Assembly: GCA_964016885.1 (NCBI GenBank)
Contig: OZ024745.1
Location: 51,974,492-52,038,491, forward strand
Length of the DNA: 64,000 nt
DNA from: Eledone cirrhosa
Taxonomy: Eukaryota > Mollusca > Cephalopoda > Octopoda > Eledonidae
Direction of reading: 5' to 3'
The notes under the pieces are model-generated. The model was not told the DNA's origin. It worked only from the letters and a program-made list of their open reading frames with translations, and ran no database searches. Shown one piece after another: positions 34,776-49,310 of the stretch. Numbering within the stretch: position 1 is the stretch's first letter; every line of letters begins with the position of its first letter. Both the position numbers and the translations under genes were made by a program.

Positions 34776-37700
34776 CATAGCTAATACAAATACATAAATA
34801 CACCGAGTAGAGATTTGGCTAATGACCCAAAATCACAGAGTTTTTCGATATCATGTTTCAAATGTTATTCATTCATGGATATGTATTATCCACTTTTAAG
34901 AATTGATTGTTTTATTCCTTGTGAGAAAATAGTTCATTGGAATTTCATGAACTTCATAAATTCTCTGAAATATTCCACCCTAAGGTGGATGTACTATTCA
35001 TTAAAATGAATTGTTCATTTTTTTGATTTTTCTTCTTTTATAGGAGATATCACTTTATATAATCCATATATTATATATAGAATAACCTACTAGAAATCTC
35101 TATATGAACATATTTCTAGCTTATCTGAAACTATTTTGTTTATTTTTGAAACCATAACATATTATGTCATACAGCAAGCAGTTTTATAATGGTTTTATTT
35201 CCAGTAAAATAAATAACAAATTTCATAAAACATCCTAAAAATAATACAGTGTGTATGGTTGAAAATAAAAATATGTTTTTGGCGAAGAGTTTTATTACAG
35301 CGACATAAGGATCAACAGCAAACCGTATATAATTTAACAAGATATATGTAACTAAATGTAGTATTCATGGGAGTACAGTATAGTGAAAGGCATAAACATA
35401 ATATACTGGTGATTATATTTTACAAAGTATGCTTACTGGTAAATGTATGTACAGATATATAGTTACATAAAACCATATACTAAAATGGAAAATCAACAAA
35501 AGATTCAATATATTAAGTAGAATTTACTAATGTTATTTTTTTATAAATATTAGTAAGCATTACAAAAATTGGATTATCTCATATATGATGATAACATATA
35601 TATAAAAGATATGTGCATAAAATAGGAGCAGTTGTTAAAAATAATTTGTAATCTGGATAAACATTAGTTTTATTAAATTAGAAAGAAATGTCTTCTAAGT
35701 TTAACATAACATTATTAAAGCAAAACTCAAACAAACTTTGAAAAGCACAAACGGAGATATACATGCTGATGATAAAATTATATGCATTGAAAATCTATTT
35801 GTTGCTACGTGTTTTCAAATTAAGTATGATAATATAAGTACAATAATTTAAAAAAGAGACGACGTGTTTTATTTCGGAGAATTCCTGTCAATATATGAAA
35901 ATAATGTTGAGGATAACCTGAACGGGTAGTTATAGATGGAATCTTAATATATGCTTAGATGAATAGGATCATATTTATATAAATAAAATGATTAGCCGCA
36001 TCATGCTAATTTTCAAATAATATTCTTTAGGATATTTGCCAAATAACGTTTGCCAAATTATTACAAGATTCGCCTGCTGGAAGAAGTAGTGCAATTACTT
36101 CTCTCATAGCCCACGTGGAAGTTTGGTATCGCTACTTAGCCGATCAATCCCGTCCACCTTAGGTGGTTATTTTCACGGTGCAACGTGAAAATAACCACCT
36201 AAGGTGGACCTCCCAGAAGTTAATTACTCCCTTAAATATTCCTCCGCTTTTTAATAGAACTAATTCGAAGCTCCTTCTTCAAGCGCCGAAGATGTCGTCA
36301 AACGACAGAGATGATGCGTATTAGTATTCAAGTGTACACTATCCGGTACTGCTAATACGTTCAACCTGAAATATAAGAATTACCCACCCACAACAAACGG
36401 CCTAAGTTCTTAGGAAGTCGATATTCTTACCTAGTAGCAAATATTCCACCCGCAAATACTTTAAAGCCGTTCCGAACAATTAAGTAGGGAGTTAAATAAT
36501 TCCAAATACTCTAATAAGCACCTAGTCCTATCCGATACATTAAACTATCTTTACGATCGTTAACTACCTCCTCAAAACCACCTACTAGATAAGACCATGT
36601 ATAAGATAGCTAACGTACCGTTTATAATACTATCAATGATGAAGCTAAATACATTGCCACCATCATGGGGACAGAAAACAATTAGCTTGCTTAGGAGTGA
36701 GGTCTAAATACATTGGGCCAAGAGAGAATTGATACTAGTAAGAACAAATTTGCTCAGATATATGATTACGACCATTAGACAACATTTTTGCCTCAACATG
36801 AAAATAATCTTCTTTAGTAAAGAGATTTTTGACGAGATTTCAGTAAAGCCTGATTGAATGTTGCCGTATAATTGTGGGCATTTATGATAACATAGCACAG
36901 ATTTTCATTATGCGCTTGATATGGATGTTAAAACCTAGTTTGAAGTTCCACTGTAACACCTGAAAAGTTGTGTGTTTTAATATTTTTGCCTATGTTGCAG
37001 GTTGTTTTTAAGAAACACCCTTTTGTGTGATAGCACACAAATGCCGCGATAATGTGTCATGAAAATATAATAAAGTGTATTTTCTATAGTGAGGCCTCAT
37101 ATGATGGAATTCAATTTTATCTGACATAGAATATAAATGCCAAATCGGTTTGTTTCCTGTGTGCAACACTGGAAATGTCTTTACTTTAATATTTTGCATG
37201 GCAGGAATTTTTTATTTATGATGTGTGTGAGATGAAAATCGATACATCAATCACACACATTTAGCACGTTTTTCTCTTTTCTGTAACCCATAATGTATCA
37301 TCCATTCGGGTATATCTATACCATAAACACCACATATTAATCCTCATTTTACATCAATAACCTTTAAATAGATCCTCCTTTGTGTTCCATAAAAATTAAA
37401 TGATTTTTTACTGCAAAAATCAGAAAGCAATATAAGACGATAGGCAGTTGTAGATCATGTGGGAAAACGAGTACCGAAAATTGCGAATACAACAAACTCA
37501 TCATATTTGCAGGAAGGACAGATATACATTAATATCAATATCAAAAAAGAAAACAAGGATGAATTATATATGTCAATGTCACTGATTGTTTTCATCCACT
37601 TGAAAGGTAACAGAAATAACACGATCGATACAGTGTATCATCCGCGACATAAACGCCCAAACATTCTAAATTAAATGTATGCGTAAAAGATGTTCATAAG

Positions 37701-38029
37701 GACAGTGAAACATTAGACATTACAATTTTACTCTTAGTGATATGTCATTAGTAAATTGTATGCAAGAAGATTGAGCTTATTATGGAAAATTGGAGTGGAG
37801 ATAACACCGAATATATGTGAACCTTTTAAAACGGAGCCACTAATAAATGTAAGGAAAATCGGCTATTATAAGCAATTTAGGTTTTTGAAAACATATCAGT
37901 AAAAGCGATAGGAAACGTTTGAAATTACCGAAATTTTGTTCAGAATTAATATATCTAAAATGGGATGTTAAATTATGAAAATCAAGTTAACATTTTCAAG
38001 ACATATTTACGTTCTATAAATTCACTTTC
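34776..38029. other. AT-rich intergenic stretch, no gene recognised
   Basis: No credible coding region. 36060-36650 is less AT-rich, has several CACCTA-type blocks and includes the hairpin listed separately. Short open frames (for example 36704-36898 and 37459-37674) have no recognisable features. Confidence 0.45.
36152..36209. repeat. Perfect 26-bp inverted repeat (hairpin)
   Basis: The left arm 36152-36177 begins GTCCACCTTAGGTGG and the right arm 36184-36209 is its exact reverse complement, with a 6-base spacer, GTGCAA. Each arm itself contains the near-palindrome CCACCTTAGGTGG. No terminal repeat of a known transposon was recognised around it. Confidence 0.95.
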
Positions 38030-38445
38030 ATTATCTTTCATACACACGGGCGGTGGAATGGCAGTATCGGTAGAAGGTCGAACCCCATGCTTTGACGCAT
38101 ATAGTTACGGCCCTTGCCATTCTGAGTTCAAATCCCGCCGAGGTTAACTTTGCCTTTCATCCTTACGGGTTCGATAAAATAAAGTACCAGTAATACACTG
38201 GAATAATTGCTGGCCTTGTGCCAAAAGTAGAAACAATTATTTTTCATACACACGATGGATTGGCAGTATCGGTAGAAGGTCGGACGCCATGCTTTCCAGC
38301 ATAGTTACGTCCCTTTACGATCTGAGTTCAAATCCCGCCGAGGTTGACTTTGCCTTTCATCCTTACGGGGTCGATAAAATAAAGTACCAGTAATGCACTG
38401 GTTATTTGCTGGCCTTGTGCCTAAATTAGAAACAATTATCTTTCA

Positions 38446-38452
<7 letters not shown>
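38030..38452 (+). mobile_element. Two SINEs in tandem with three copies of the target
   Basis: SINE 1 (38048-38235) and SINE 2 (38254-38434) are both full length, with GGCAGTATCGGTAGAAGGTC heads, B boxes in GAGTTCAAATCCCGCC, and GTAGAAACA or TTAGAAACA ends. ATTATCTTTCATACACAC occurs at 38030-38047 and 38435-38452; between the SINEs (38236-38253) the same 18-mer has one change. SINE 1 is more diverged (ATGCTTTGACGCATATAG in place of ATGCTTTCCAGCATAG), so SINE 2 probably inserted later at the duplicated site. Confidence 0.9.
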
Positions 38453-39178
<726 letters not shown>

Positions 39179-39970
39179 GTAATAATAATAAATTTGAAGA
39201 CTACAATCCAAAGAGGGCTCGATAGAATAAATATATATATCAATTATATAAGAACCGTAGAGCAAATAATAACAGATTAAAGTTTAAAATAACAGATTAA
39301 AGATTAAGCAAAGAATCGCTTCTTTCACCCTTAACGGGATCTGATGAAATTAAAAAAATCAATCTGTAAACGCAGAATTAAATACTTCGAAAAACGTTGC
39401 AACTGAAGAAAGACAGGAAGACGATACTTTGGTTCATGGAGACGTTCCCTGGCAAAGAACGAAAAAATACCCGAAGATAATACGTCAATATTTGTAGTGG
39501 TGAGAACAATTACACGCAAAGACAAAACCACGTTTGTGGTATAAATGAAGTCGTAGACTAATATTCTATTGGGTGGTTCGTGGAGACATTCCCTGGTAAT
39601 GAACGGAAAAAACGAACTTAATACGTCATTTTGTGGAGCGATGATGAACAATTTCAGTCAAAGACAAAACCATGTTTATGGTATAACTGAAGTCGTAGAC
39701 TAAAATTCTATTTAGGAAACCGAATGATTCTCGGCTTCAGATTTAAGAATATTGTAAATAAATTACAGAGGTTATTGAAATCAACAATAATTTGCAAGGG
39801 AACGTCTCCACGAACCAAAGAGTCGTCTTCCTGTCTTCCTTCGGTGGCAACGTTTACGAAATATTTACTTCTGCGTTCACAGATTGAATTTTTTTTAGTT
39901 TCAGAAGATCATGTTAAAGGTGAAAGCAGCGGTTCTTTGCTTAAACTTTCATCTGTTATTTTAATAAATA
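39179..39970. mobile_element. Penelope-type end sequences in an inverted pair
   Basis: 39179-39768 is, in minus-strand sense, the 3' region of the element family seen at 60250-60712. It contains two about 140-bp repeats (starting GTAGACTA... at about 39553 and 39695 on the plus strand), then GTTGCAACGTTTTTCGAAG, ACGGGATC, AACAGATTAAAG and AATAATAATAAATTTGAAG. 39795-39970 is the same end in plus orientation (CGTCTTCCTGTCTTCC... to CTGTTATTTTAATAAATAT). The two are tail-out, so the segment is a large imperfect inverted repeat with a short unrelated centre. No endonuclease or polymerase coding remains. Confidence 0.75.
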
Positions 39971-40728
39971 TTTTGCATTTATATATTTTTTGTATTGTTT
40001 TGTAATTTTTGTATTTTTTGTGTATTTTATATTTTGTATTTTATGTTTTGATTTATGTAATAGAAATATTAAGTATGTATTTGCCTAACTACTACGTTTC
40101 ATACTGTAATATCCCCTCCGTTCTATTGTACGGTACTATCGTTCAATATATGGATAATATATCTGTAATATTGACCCTTCTTACTATAATTTAAACATCT
40201 CCCTATTTATTAGTATAAATCCATATATTGAATATATGTAATATTGATCCTTCTTACTATAATTTAGACATCTCCCTATTTATTAGTTATTATATGTAAA
40301 TATATTTTTTTACTTACTTTAATCAAGATTTTTAAATTTTTGATTTTTAATTTTTAGTTTTAATTTCTAATCCTCAATCATAATTTACAAAGTGAGACCA
40401 TAATGCCTAGAAATAAGTATATATTCTCTTAGCGGGTGATGGTCAATTCTACTGTCCATGTTTAATTTAGGGGTAGTATTGAGACCTATTGAAACTCATA
40501 CTCTCCCACCCCCAGTAGCTTTCGGCCAAATGCCACTGGCAGGTCGGCTAGCAGTAAACTATGACCGTGTCATATTACAGACCTGGATGGGGTGATTGTT
40601 TGGTAGAGAGGGGGACCTGCCTAGGCGAGTTTCGTAGAATTTTGGGGTAGTTGATGGTCAACTTCCTTCGGACTTGCGCCTACGCAGACCGGTGGGGGTG
40701 AATTGGGACTAACAGTGGAACGAGCGAA
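39971..40728. other. Unassigned; contains a 70-bp tandem duplication
   Basis: CCTTCTTACTATAATTTA then ACATCTCCCTATTTATTAG occurs at about 40177-40213 and again at about 40249-40286, each next to ATATATTGAATAT-like sequence. 40440-40728 is GC-richer and continuous with the inverted-repeat arm at 40729. It has the look of an element's 3' untranslated part, but I could not name it. Confidence 0.35.
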
Positions 40729-41997
<1,269 letters not shown>

Positions 41998-42129
41998 AAT
42001 TTATAATAAATTTGAGTGAAGCAATTGGTGCGCGTGTTTGTTATTGGCAACATGACCCACCCAAAGTATAACAATATCGGTTTGAACACACGTTTTCATA
42101 TAAATAATCTTGCTAAACAAATTCAGAAA

Positions 42130-42177
<48 letters not shown>

Positions 42178-42320
42178 TTTCTGAAATTGTTTAGCAAGAT
42201 TCTTTATCTGAAAACGTGTGTTAAAACCGATATTGTTATACTTTGGTTGGGTCATGTTGCCAATAAGAAACACACGCACCAAATGCTTTACTCCAATATA
42301 TTATTAATTAAATTATAAAT
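41998..42320. repeat. Palindrome with 115-bp arms around (TA)n
   Basis: The left arm, about 42000-42130 (GCAATTGGTGCGCGTG... to ...TTCAGAAACGATAT), and the right arm, about 42177-42316, are reverse complements with roughly a dozen mismatches. The core is about 45 bp of (TA)n. Open frames on both strands translate this repeat and are not genes. Confidence 0.88.
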
Positions 42321-42382
42321 TTAAACAGATTTAACAATTTCTGGTTGGTTGTTTGGTTCCACAACCGGACGGTTGTTCATAT

Positions 42383-42429
42383 ATTGTCAAAGTTCTTTCG
42401 TCACATATTATGTGACCTCATCAGTGACC
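42383..42429 (-). ncRNA. Candidate type I hammerhead ribozyme
   Basis: On the minus strand, CTGATGA (42418-42424) is followed by one extra G. A perfect 7-bp stem II hairpin, GTCACAT-AAT-ATGTGAC, comes next, then GAAA (42396-42399). A 2-bp stem III (AG/CT around AA) leads to U at the cleavage position, then TGAC, which pairs with the GTCA preceding CTGATGA to form stem I. All invariant core bases are present; the extra G between the core and stem II is a departure. Short-stem-III hammerheads are known from Penelope-like element ends. The surrounding sequence (PLE-type palindromes just upstream) fits, but cleavage is untested. Confidence 0.5.
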
Positions 42430-42439
42430 GGGAATTATT

Positions 42440-43050
42440 TTCTATTTTTTTTGCCTCTCCTTTGTTTTGTGTGTGTTGTGTGCTTAGTTTGCGCATGTGT
42501 TACACCCGGGTGTCTTTTAGAATCGCCGAGTAAAATTAGGATTGATTTTGAAAGAAGTATCAACGGTGTTTGTAAGACAGAGAGAATTTTGTACAGCACC
42601 ACTCGGATATGATAGCGATACTAAACGCAGAACACAGAAACTTACGAGAAAGTGGTAAAGACATTTTTGATGGTGTTATTTCTTCAACTCTTTTTACGTT
42701 TCACGAATGCACTCCTGGATTTTGCTTGTCTGTTGTCCGATTCCCTCTCAATACTAGTATCGGTGGAAATTATACTCTCAAGATAGCAGAACTGATTTCA
42801 ACTGCTAAATGGAATACGAGGTAAATGGTAGGCATCCTTTGGAGCAGGCTGGTAGAAGGCGTCACTTTTGTTCAAACTGACCGCCAAGTAAGGCGTTGTA
42901 TGCCTCTTTCAGTGTGACAAACAGATGCGGCATCGACAGACAACAGGAGCTCACACATAGGTATTTTGGTGAATGTAGGTTAAAGAAGCTTCCACCGGCC
43001 TGGAATCTGATGTAGACTCCTTCGTTTATTTATAGACATTTGGGGGCTTG
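42440..43050. other. Unassigned, possibly worn retroelement
   Basis: The open frames at 42349-42612 and 42609-42824 are not recognisable. The stretch is continuous with the RTE-like remnant that follows on the minus strand and may be part of it. Confidence 0.3.
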
Positions 43051-43430
43051 TTCATGCTAAAAAGTAAAGAAAACAGTATTGGTGCAAGAACGTGATTTGG
43101 AAAAGCTGGGCCAGATCATTTCCAAATCTGGCCTGAGCTCCTTTTAAACTGTTTATGATGATTGCATTACGGAATGCTGGAGGAAGTGTGTAATGTTCCC
43201 AGCAAATGAAAAGATTTTCACGGTGTCTGGAGAGAATGGAAAAGCAAATACTGATGCAACCTTCAGGCATATGAGCTATATACTTCAGTCTCTACCGACC
43301 CTCAACAGCTTAATGCTTTGTATATTTTCCTTCAGTGTTATTGGTTTCTTAAGCTTGTCTCTCACATGTATCTGGAGTAAATTGTTGTGTTAAGGACCAT
43401 GCGGCTGGTGCTAAAGAGACTCCGAAAGTA
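43050..43430 (-). pseudogene. RTE-like LINE polymerase remnant, minus strand
   Basis: In minus-strand sense the frame 43270-43052 contains ENLFICWEHYTLPPAFRNAI followed by IINSLKG. This is the block just before reverse-transcriptase motif 1 in RTE-type LINEs (...LPxxFRDAxIVxLYKxKG...). It then loses similarity. No catalytic motif is preserved. Confidence 0.45.
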
Positions 43431-46400
43431 TTCAGTCCAGCGAACCAAGATGTATACTTGTTATTTATACTTCTGGATTTTGGTGAGGGCAGGCCTGTAG
43501 GTACGCTGGACCATAGACTACTTTCAGTTCTTGATATAACAAGTCATAGTTTCTTGTGACTGCATATGTCTATTTCCCGGAGACTGTACTGAATCTTAAT
43601 TCAGCTGTGGTAGAAGGCTACATTATTTTGAGAGAAAATAGGGTACTAAGTAGGGCTGGAATGCTTACCGCCTCTAAGTAAGGAACTCTTCTATTTCACT
43701 CTTATTATCATCAAAACTCTCTTCACGAATTCAAGCGATTGTTGAGCAAACTGCATAAAAATGGAGCAATTATCTAGTGGTGGATGGCTGGAGGAAATGG
43801 GAGAGGTCACTCGATTATTGACGGGTGGGCGAAGAAGAAGGAAAGAAAATAACCAGGTATATTTTAAGTAGCGTAGAAGGGGATTATATATAAATATATA
43901 TTTGTATATATATGTATGTATGTATGTGTGTGTGTGTATGTGTGTATGTGTGTGTGTATGTTTGTGTGTGTGTGTGTGGATGTGTGTGTGTGTGCGAGCG
44001 TGTGTGTATATGTATGTATGTATATGTTGCCCTTACCATGTGCATTTATTGTGAACTGTATTGATAAATGCAATTATTTCGTTAATGAATATACTTAATC
44101 TAAATTATTTGGAATAATTTCAGTATCTTAGTTCTTTCAAGATTTGAAGCATATTAAGTCGTATAATGCAATTTATAACATAGATTTCAACAAATCGCCT
44201 GCTGAAAAATAATAGAATTTTAACCTGATTATATAAACTGGTTTTTAAAACTGTCAATAAAATTGTAAAAATAAATCACTGACATAAAATATATTATTTT
44301 TCCTTTACGTATTGTTGTGCTTTTATATGTTTATATTTATGAGCATGCGTAGCTTAGTACATGTTTCATTTTTCGTTTTTCTATTTCACTCTGCTCGTTT
44401 ATCTAAGTCTTGTCAACATTTCACTGGTAATTTAATTTAAATATGAAATGTTTTGCAGCAAAATTAATGTTTAACTTGAATAAATTGGATTTCACATCTT
44501 GCCGTATCCGTTGCAATTTGTTGCTTAAATCATATTGTTTCACCGGTAATCACATATTAATATATTTAATTCCCAACAGATTCGCAAAGATTTATGCCTT
44601 ACGTTATCAGTTACATGAAAGAAATATATTGTGAAGAAAACAAACCAAAATTCAGGCTGTTTCATTTCCTTCTACAATATATGTGAATATCTCTAATAGC
44701 TTAAATATATTATTATACGTTTCCAAATTTCCATTTTCTGTCACTCTTCAACACTCGCTCTCCAATTCTATCCGTTTGTCAATTCCTTATTACCCTTCTA
44801 TATTTCTTTCCCACATAACTATTTATTTGTCTACGTCAATCAGTTGTATAATATTTTATAACATTTCACTTTATTGGAAAAGCAACCGAAAAGCTATTTT
44901 ATCCTACATAATTTATAAAAGTTACCCTCAAACTCTAATATCAACTCTATAATATTTAAATAAGAAGCAATTATATTAGTGATAGCTAGAGATACAGAGA
45001 CAAACAGTTATGGATCTCTTGTGGTTGGTAGTATCATAAAGCTTATCGCATTTGAAATATGATATTCTGCTGCTTGTTTCCATTTATGTTGTAAGAGATA
45101 TATTTTCATAAATGCTGAAAGATATATACATATTTCTATGCATGGACATTCCTTTAGAATGTTCTGCCCTAGAATATTCATAAGATCAGTTTTAGAGATC
45201 ACCGCCTTCCTAGGATATAACCTTTTCGTGTCAAATACGTTTATGTTTCATATATTAGCATGTTCTGCTTGAGTTACTTTCCCTCGCGCCTAACATGTTT
45301 AAGACATATTTCGAAATTATTACATTTGGATAAAAGGGCAATGTGAGTACCATAATTGACGATTCTTGGACAAGATATTATAATTATTTATGGTACAATT
45401 TTAGGTTCTGCGCTCAAATCACAATATTAGATTCATCTTTTTAATCTCCGATAAATAAAACGGCTTATCTACTACTCTAATTTAATCGGTCTAACAAGAA
45501 ATGCATATTCATACAAAACTAACCTATTTTGCTCATGTAAAAAAATTAATTGACCACCAGCAATGAGTAAACTTCATGCTCAAATATTACCTGTGTTTCA
45601 ATATAATCAATAAATTTCACATAAAGGACAATGATATTCTGGTGGGAATGCAGACTATGAATATCCATTGTCATTACGCAAACTTCAATATTTATTTCTC
45701 AATAATTCTTATCAAATTGCATAGAAACATTAGATTATCAAATTTCATCATTCCTAAAATCCTTAATATTTTATTCAAATATAAGTCCCAATAACATTTT
45801 TTTAAAGGAATACTAATGACTCTTCCGAAATTGGCAAAACAAGTTTCAGAAATAAATTGAATTTTCGAGAGTTCATTTCAAATTTCCCTGTAACCTATAT
45901 CGATAGATAAGTTAAAATTTTATGTGCATTGTAGATTCATTCTCGCCGAAGCAGTTAAATGTGCACATTATATATTTCTAATTTTTTTGATAATATAATC
46001 TTAGAAAAAATATAAATGTGGATATATAAACATGTCATTTATAGAGGGTACTTTTAAATAATGCCTTTAAAAGATCAATGGTTCCCTGAGGCAATACTAT
46101 ATATGTAGCTGTATTCCTCATCTTAATTTCATTCTCAACATACAAATCCTTTAGTCATATTGGATGGAAATAACGCTATATAGATATGGCGTGCGCGTGC
46201 ATGAGTGAGTGTGTGTGGGAGTTTGTGTATGTTTATATTTGTGTGTGTGTTTGTAGATAGGGAACACATACATAGACATGTACAATACAACGTTTATTAA
46301 ATCTATGCTACGTTTAATGGAGACACAACATAGTGATCTTATTTGTAAAGTAGACTGTGCAATAATAAAAAGATAATTCGAGAATATATGTTATTTCTTC

Positions 46401-48800
46401 CTTTCAAGAAATACATAAGTTATTGTTATCTTTAATCTAACAGCTTCACATTATGGACGATGACCCTTTCCAATATTTGCATTCTCTGGTCACACTTGTT
46501 AGACTATATTTCATGTCAAAAACTTGCGGTAAAGCTATTAACTTTATGCTAACATACATTCTAAACTCCTGAACCTGCTCAACGCATCAAAATATACATT
46601 AATTATATAGAATAGTAATTTATGACTTTCGTTGCAAATTGACTTTCCGATAGGCGATAAGTAAATGTAAACTATTTAACGAATGCTGTTCATGGAATTT
46701 GGACTGGTCAGTAAATTCCTAACTTTTATTTGATTTAGTTTTTATTCTGTTTGTTTTGGGGAGCGTAGAATTACTTGTTGAAAAGCCAATTAGTTTTAAA
46801 TCACGTAATGATCAAATCATATGTCTTTGTTTTTCTGGGTGCGAATGGATTATTAACAATTTACATTTTCCTTTCACAGACAAATTAAGTTGCACTGACA
46901 TAAAAAATGACTGGTTATCAATTCTCTTCATGTCATGTAGATGATAGACAAACAAGTCAGGTGGATATTCAAATAAGTTTGAAACGAAAAAAAAAAATTA
47001 CTAATTTTCTAATCCTTGTGTGAAGAGGATAAGAAAGTTTGCTACCATTTGTTCATTTTTACAGTAAAGTTTATAAGTTAAATTGTAATAATTACTACAT
47101 TAATTTTTATTATGTGTATGTTTGTGTGTTTGTTTATGAGTGTGTATGTGTTTTTTTTTCTGATTCTGTATAAAATATTATGGCCCAGTCTCAATAATGG
47201 CTACTTCTAATGGAAAAGCAATCAGATTAGTAACTATTTTCCTTAGCTTGTAATTTGCCGAACGTCCCCGAAACAGTTCTACAATTAATGTATTCCTCAG
47301 GTGTTGTTAACGTGTCTCTCTGTCCGATATTATTATGTATGTGCGTTTACGCATTTAATTGAAACGGGAGTATATTGACTTTGAACATATTAATAATGCA
47401 GAAGTGATAGTGAAACTCATCAGTAGAATTCATAGAAATAGGTCTGAAATATTCTAACATAAATAAAATAATATATACTCGCGATTTCATAGTGGCGACA
47501 TTTCATTATTTTATTGTGGTGTCTAAACATTTCCACATCAACATTTTAAATACCATTGAAATATCACTTAACGCTCGCTTACTATATTGTCTCCACATTT
47601 TTTCTCTTTTCCCGTCGAATAATTACAATATTATTTTATACGGACGTATTTCCTTTAAAATATAAAACTGTAAAATATATAATATAGAGTATGAGGCACT
47701 AGAATAATGTAAATGACGAATAAATGAAAATCAATTGTAATTACGGAGTCATTAAATTTTAAGAGCGTATAAAATTGCGAAGTAAAATATGAAAATAAAG
47801 TTAAAGTAATAAAGCAATAAATAATACATTTATTAATGGAGCATAGGGATTTATATTTAGTACACCATTTGGCTTTCAAATTCAAGAATATTTAAATATT
47901 CCATTTATTATATAGGTTCGTACTGTTATTTTACATTTGTATTAGTTTTCTTTAACATTCTACTATTTACGATGGGATTCCCATATATATAATTGATAAT
48001 TTAAAATCCCATGACGATATTCGGTTTCCTTTAAATTTAGTCTAGTTTTTATTCTGTAAATTCTCCACATGTCTTAGAAATGATGGAGTAAATTATACAG
48101 ATGTATTTATTCTGATTCTGATTACACTTGACCATAATCATAGTACGTGAAAAGGACAATGATATAGGTATATAGGGTGTATGGATGCAGACATGTCAAC
48201 ACTCCTCGTCGGACGGAGAGATCTGCCACCCACTTTAGAGTGAGTTGGATACGTCTTCACTTGTGAAAATTGGGTATGGCTTTCATTATGTATAATCTCC
48301 CCATTTTCCCTCATTTCTCCCCGTTTTGGGGCACTGTTTCATGGTACACTGCGCTTGTTTCACTAATCCTTAAAGTTTGATATGTAATATTGAATGATAT
48401 AAACTAGTTAAGAAAACATTAAAAAAATATCTACTGAAAGCAGGGAAATGTTTCATATTGATAGCGGTAACTAACGGTGTTTATACATTTCTAGAAAATG
48501 TAATTAGATAAATAAATTACCAGTTAAACATGTAACTTCAAACAAAAGGAAATATACCTATAATGTAAGTTTTAACATTATTTATAAATGAACGTTGATA
48601 TAAATAAAATTTATTTGGTAGCAGTTTTATATACTCCCATTGATAAAAAAAAAAGTTAAAATAGGTAACTACACTCTGCATGTTTATTTCTGAGAAAGTG
48701 GGATATAGGTGGCCAATATTTAAACTAAAGCATCTTTAGAGAAAAACGTCCAGTACCTGAAGGTAACTTTTCAGTTACACTTATTTACTTTTATAAATCA
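43431..48800. other. Long AT-rich intergenic stretch
   Basis: (GT)n/(TA)n microsatellites lie at 43890-44025 and a short GT-rich tract at 46188-46260. I saw no gene, recognisable repeat or paired structure elsewhere. Short open frames (for example 44683-44952 and 45576-45794) are AT-rich and featureless. Confidence 0.5.
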
Positions 48801-49310
48801 AGTAGCAGTGGTACCCTGCGTTGCACGGGATAAGGTATTTTGGAAGGCGGGCCGCCAACAGACCTATTCGTGGAAAAACAGCATGCCTGAACAATATGTA
48901 AAGAAAATAAACCAAATATTCTGAAGGCTGGATAATCTTTAAGACTTTCCTGATGAAACAGGAAAAATGCAGGTTTTACATAATGCGGGACCCAAGCCAT
49001 AAAAAAGTTGGATTTCTTTGCTCGCGGTATGAAGAATAGACGGACTAATACATAGTTACAATTTGAAGGAAATCAGTCTGAGGTAACGCCTAAAAGAACA
49101 CTAAAAAGCTGAAAAAAACCCAGGTTTTCACCTAATGCGGGCCCCAGAAATGAAAGGGTTGAATTTTTCATGTCCATAACACTCCATGAACCATAAGAAA
49201 TACACATGTAAAGTTTGAAAAAAATCGGTTGGGTACTTCTCGAATTTTAGGGATTCAAACTCACAGACACATACACACAGATCCTCAGTTTTAAAGATAT
49301 AGAATACTGG
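48801..49310 (-). mobile_element. Helitron-like non-autonomous segment, minus strand
   Basis: In minus-strand sense it starts near TCTTTAAAACTGAGGATCTG. It passes TTCGAGAAGTACCCAACCG, two related GCGGG/CCCGCATTA blocks (GGGCCCGCATTAGGTGAAA and GGTCCCGCATTATGTAAAA), and ends CCCGTGCAACGCAGGGTACC then ACTGCTAC. The terminal stem CCC...GGG and the CTA end resemble Helitron 3' ends and match the end at 8256-8282. No helicase is encoded. The ends are worn (CTAC instead of CTRR). Confidence 0.4.
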
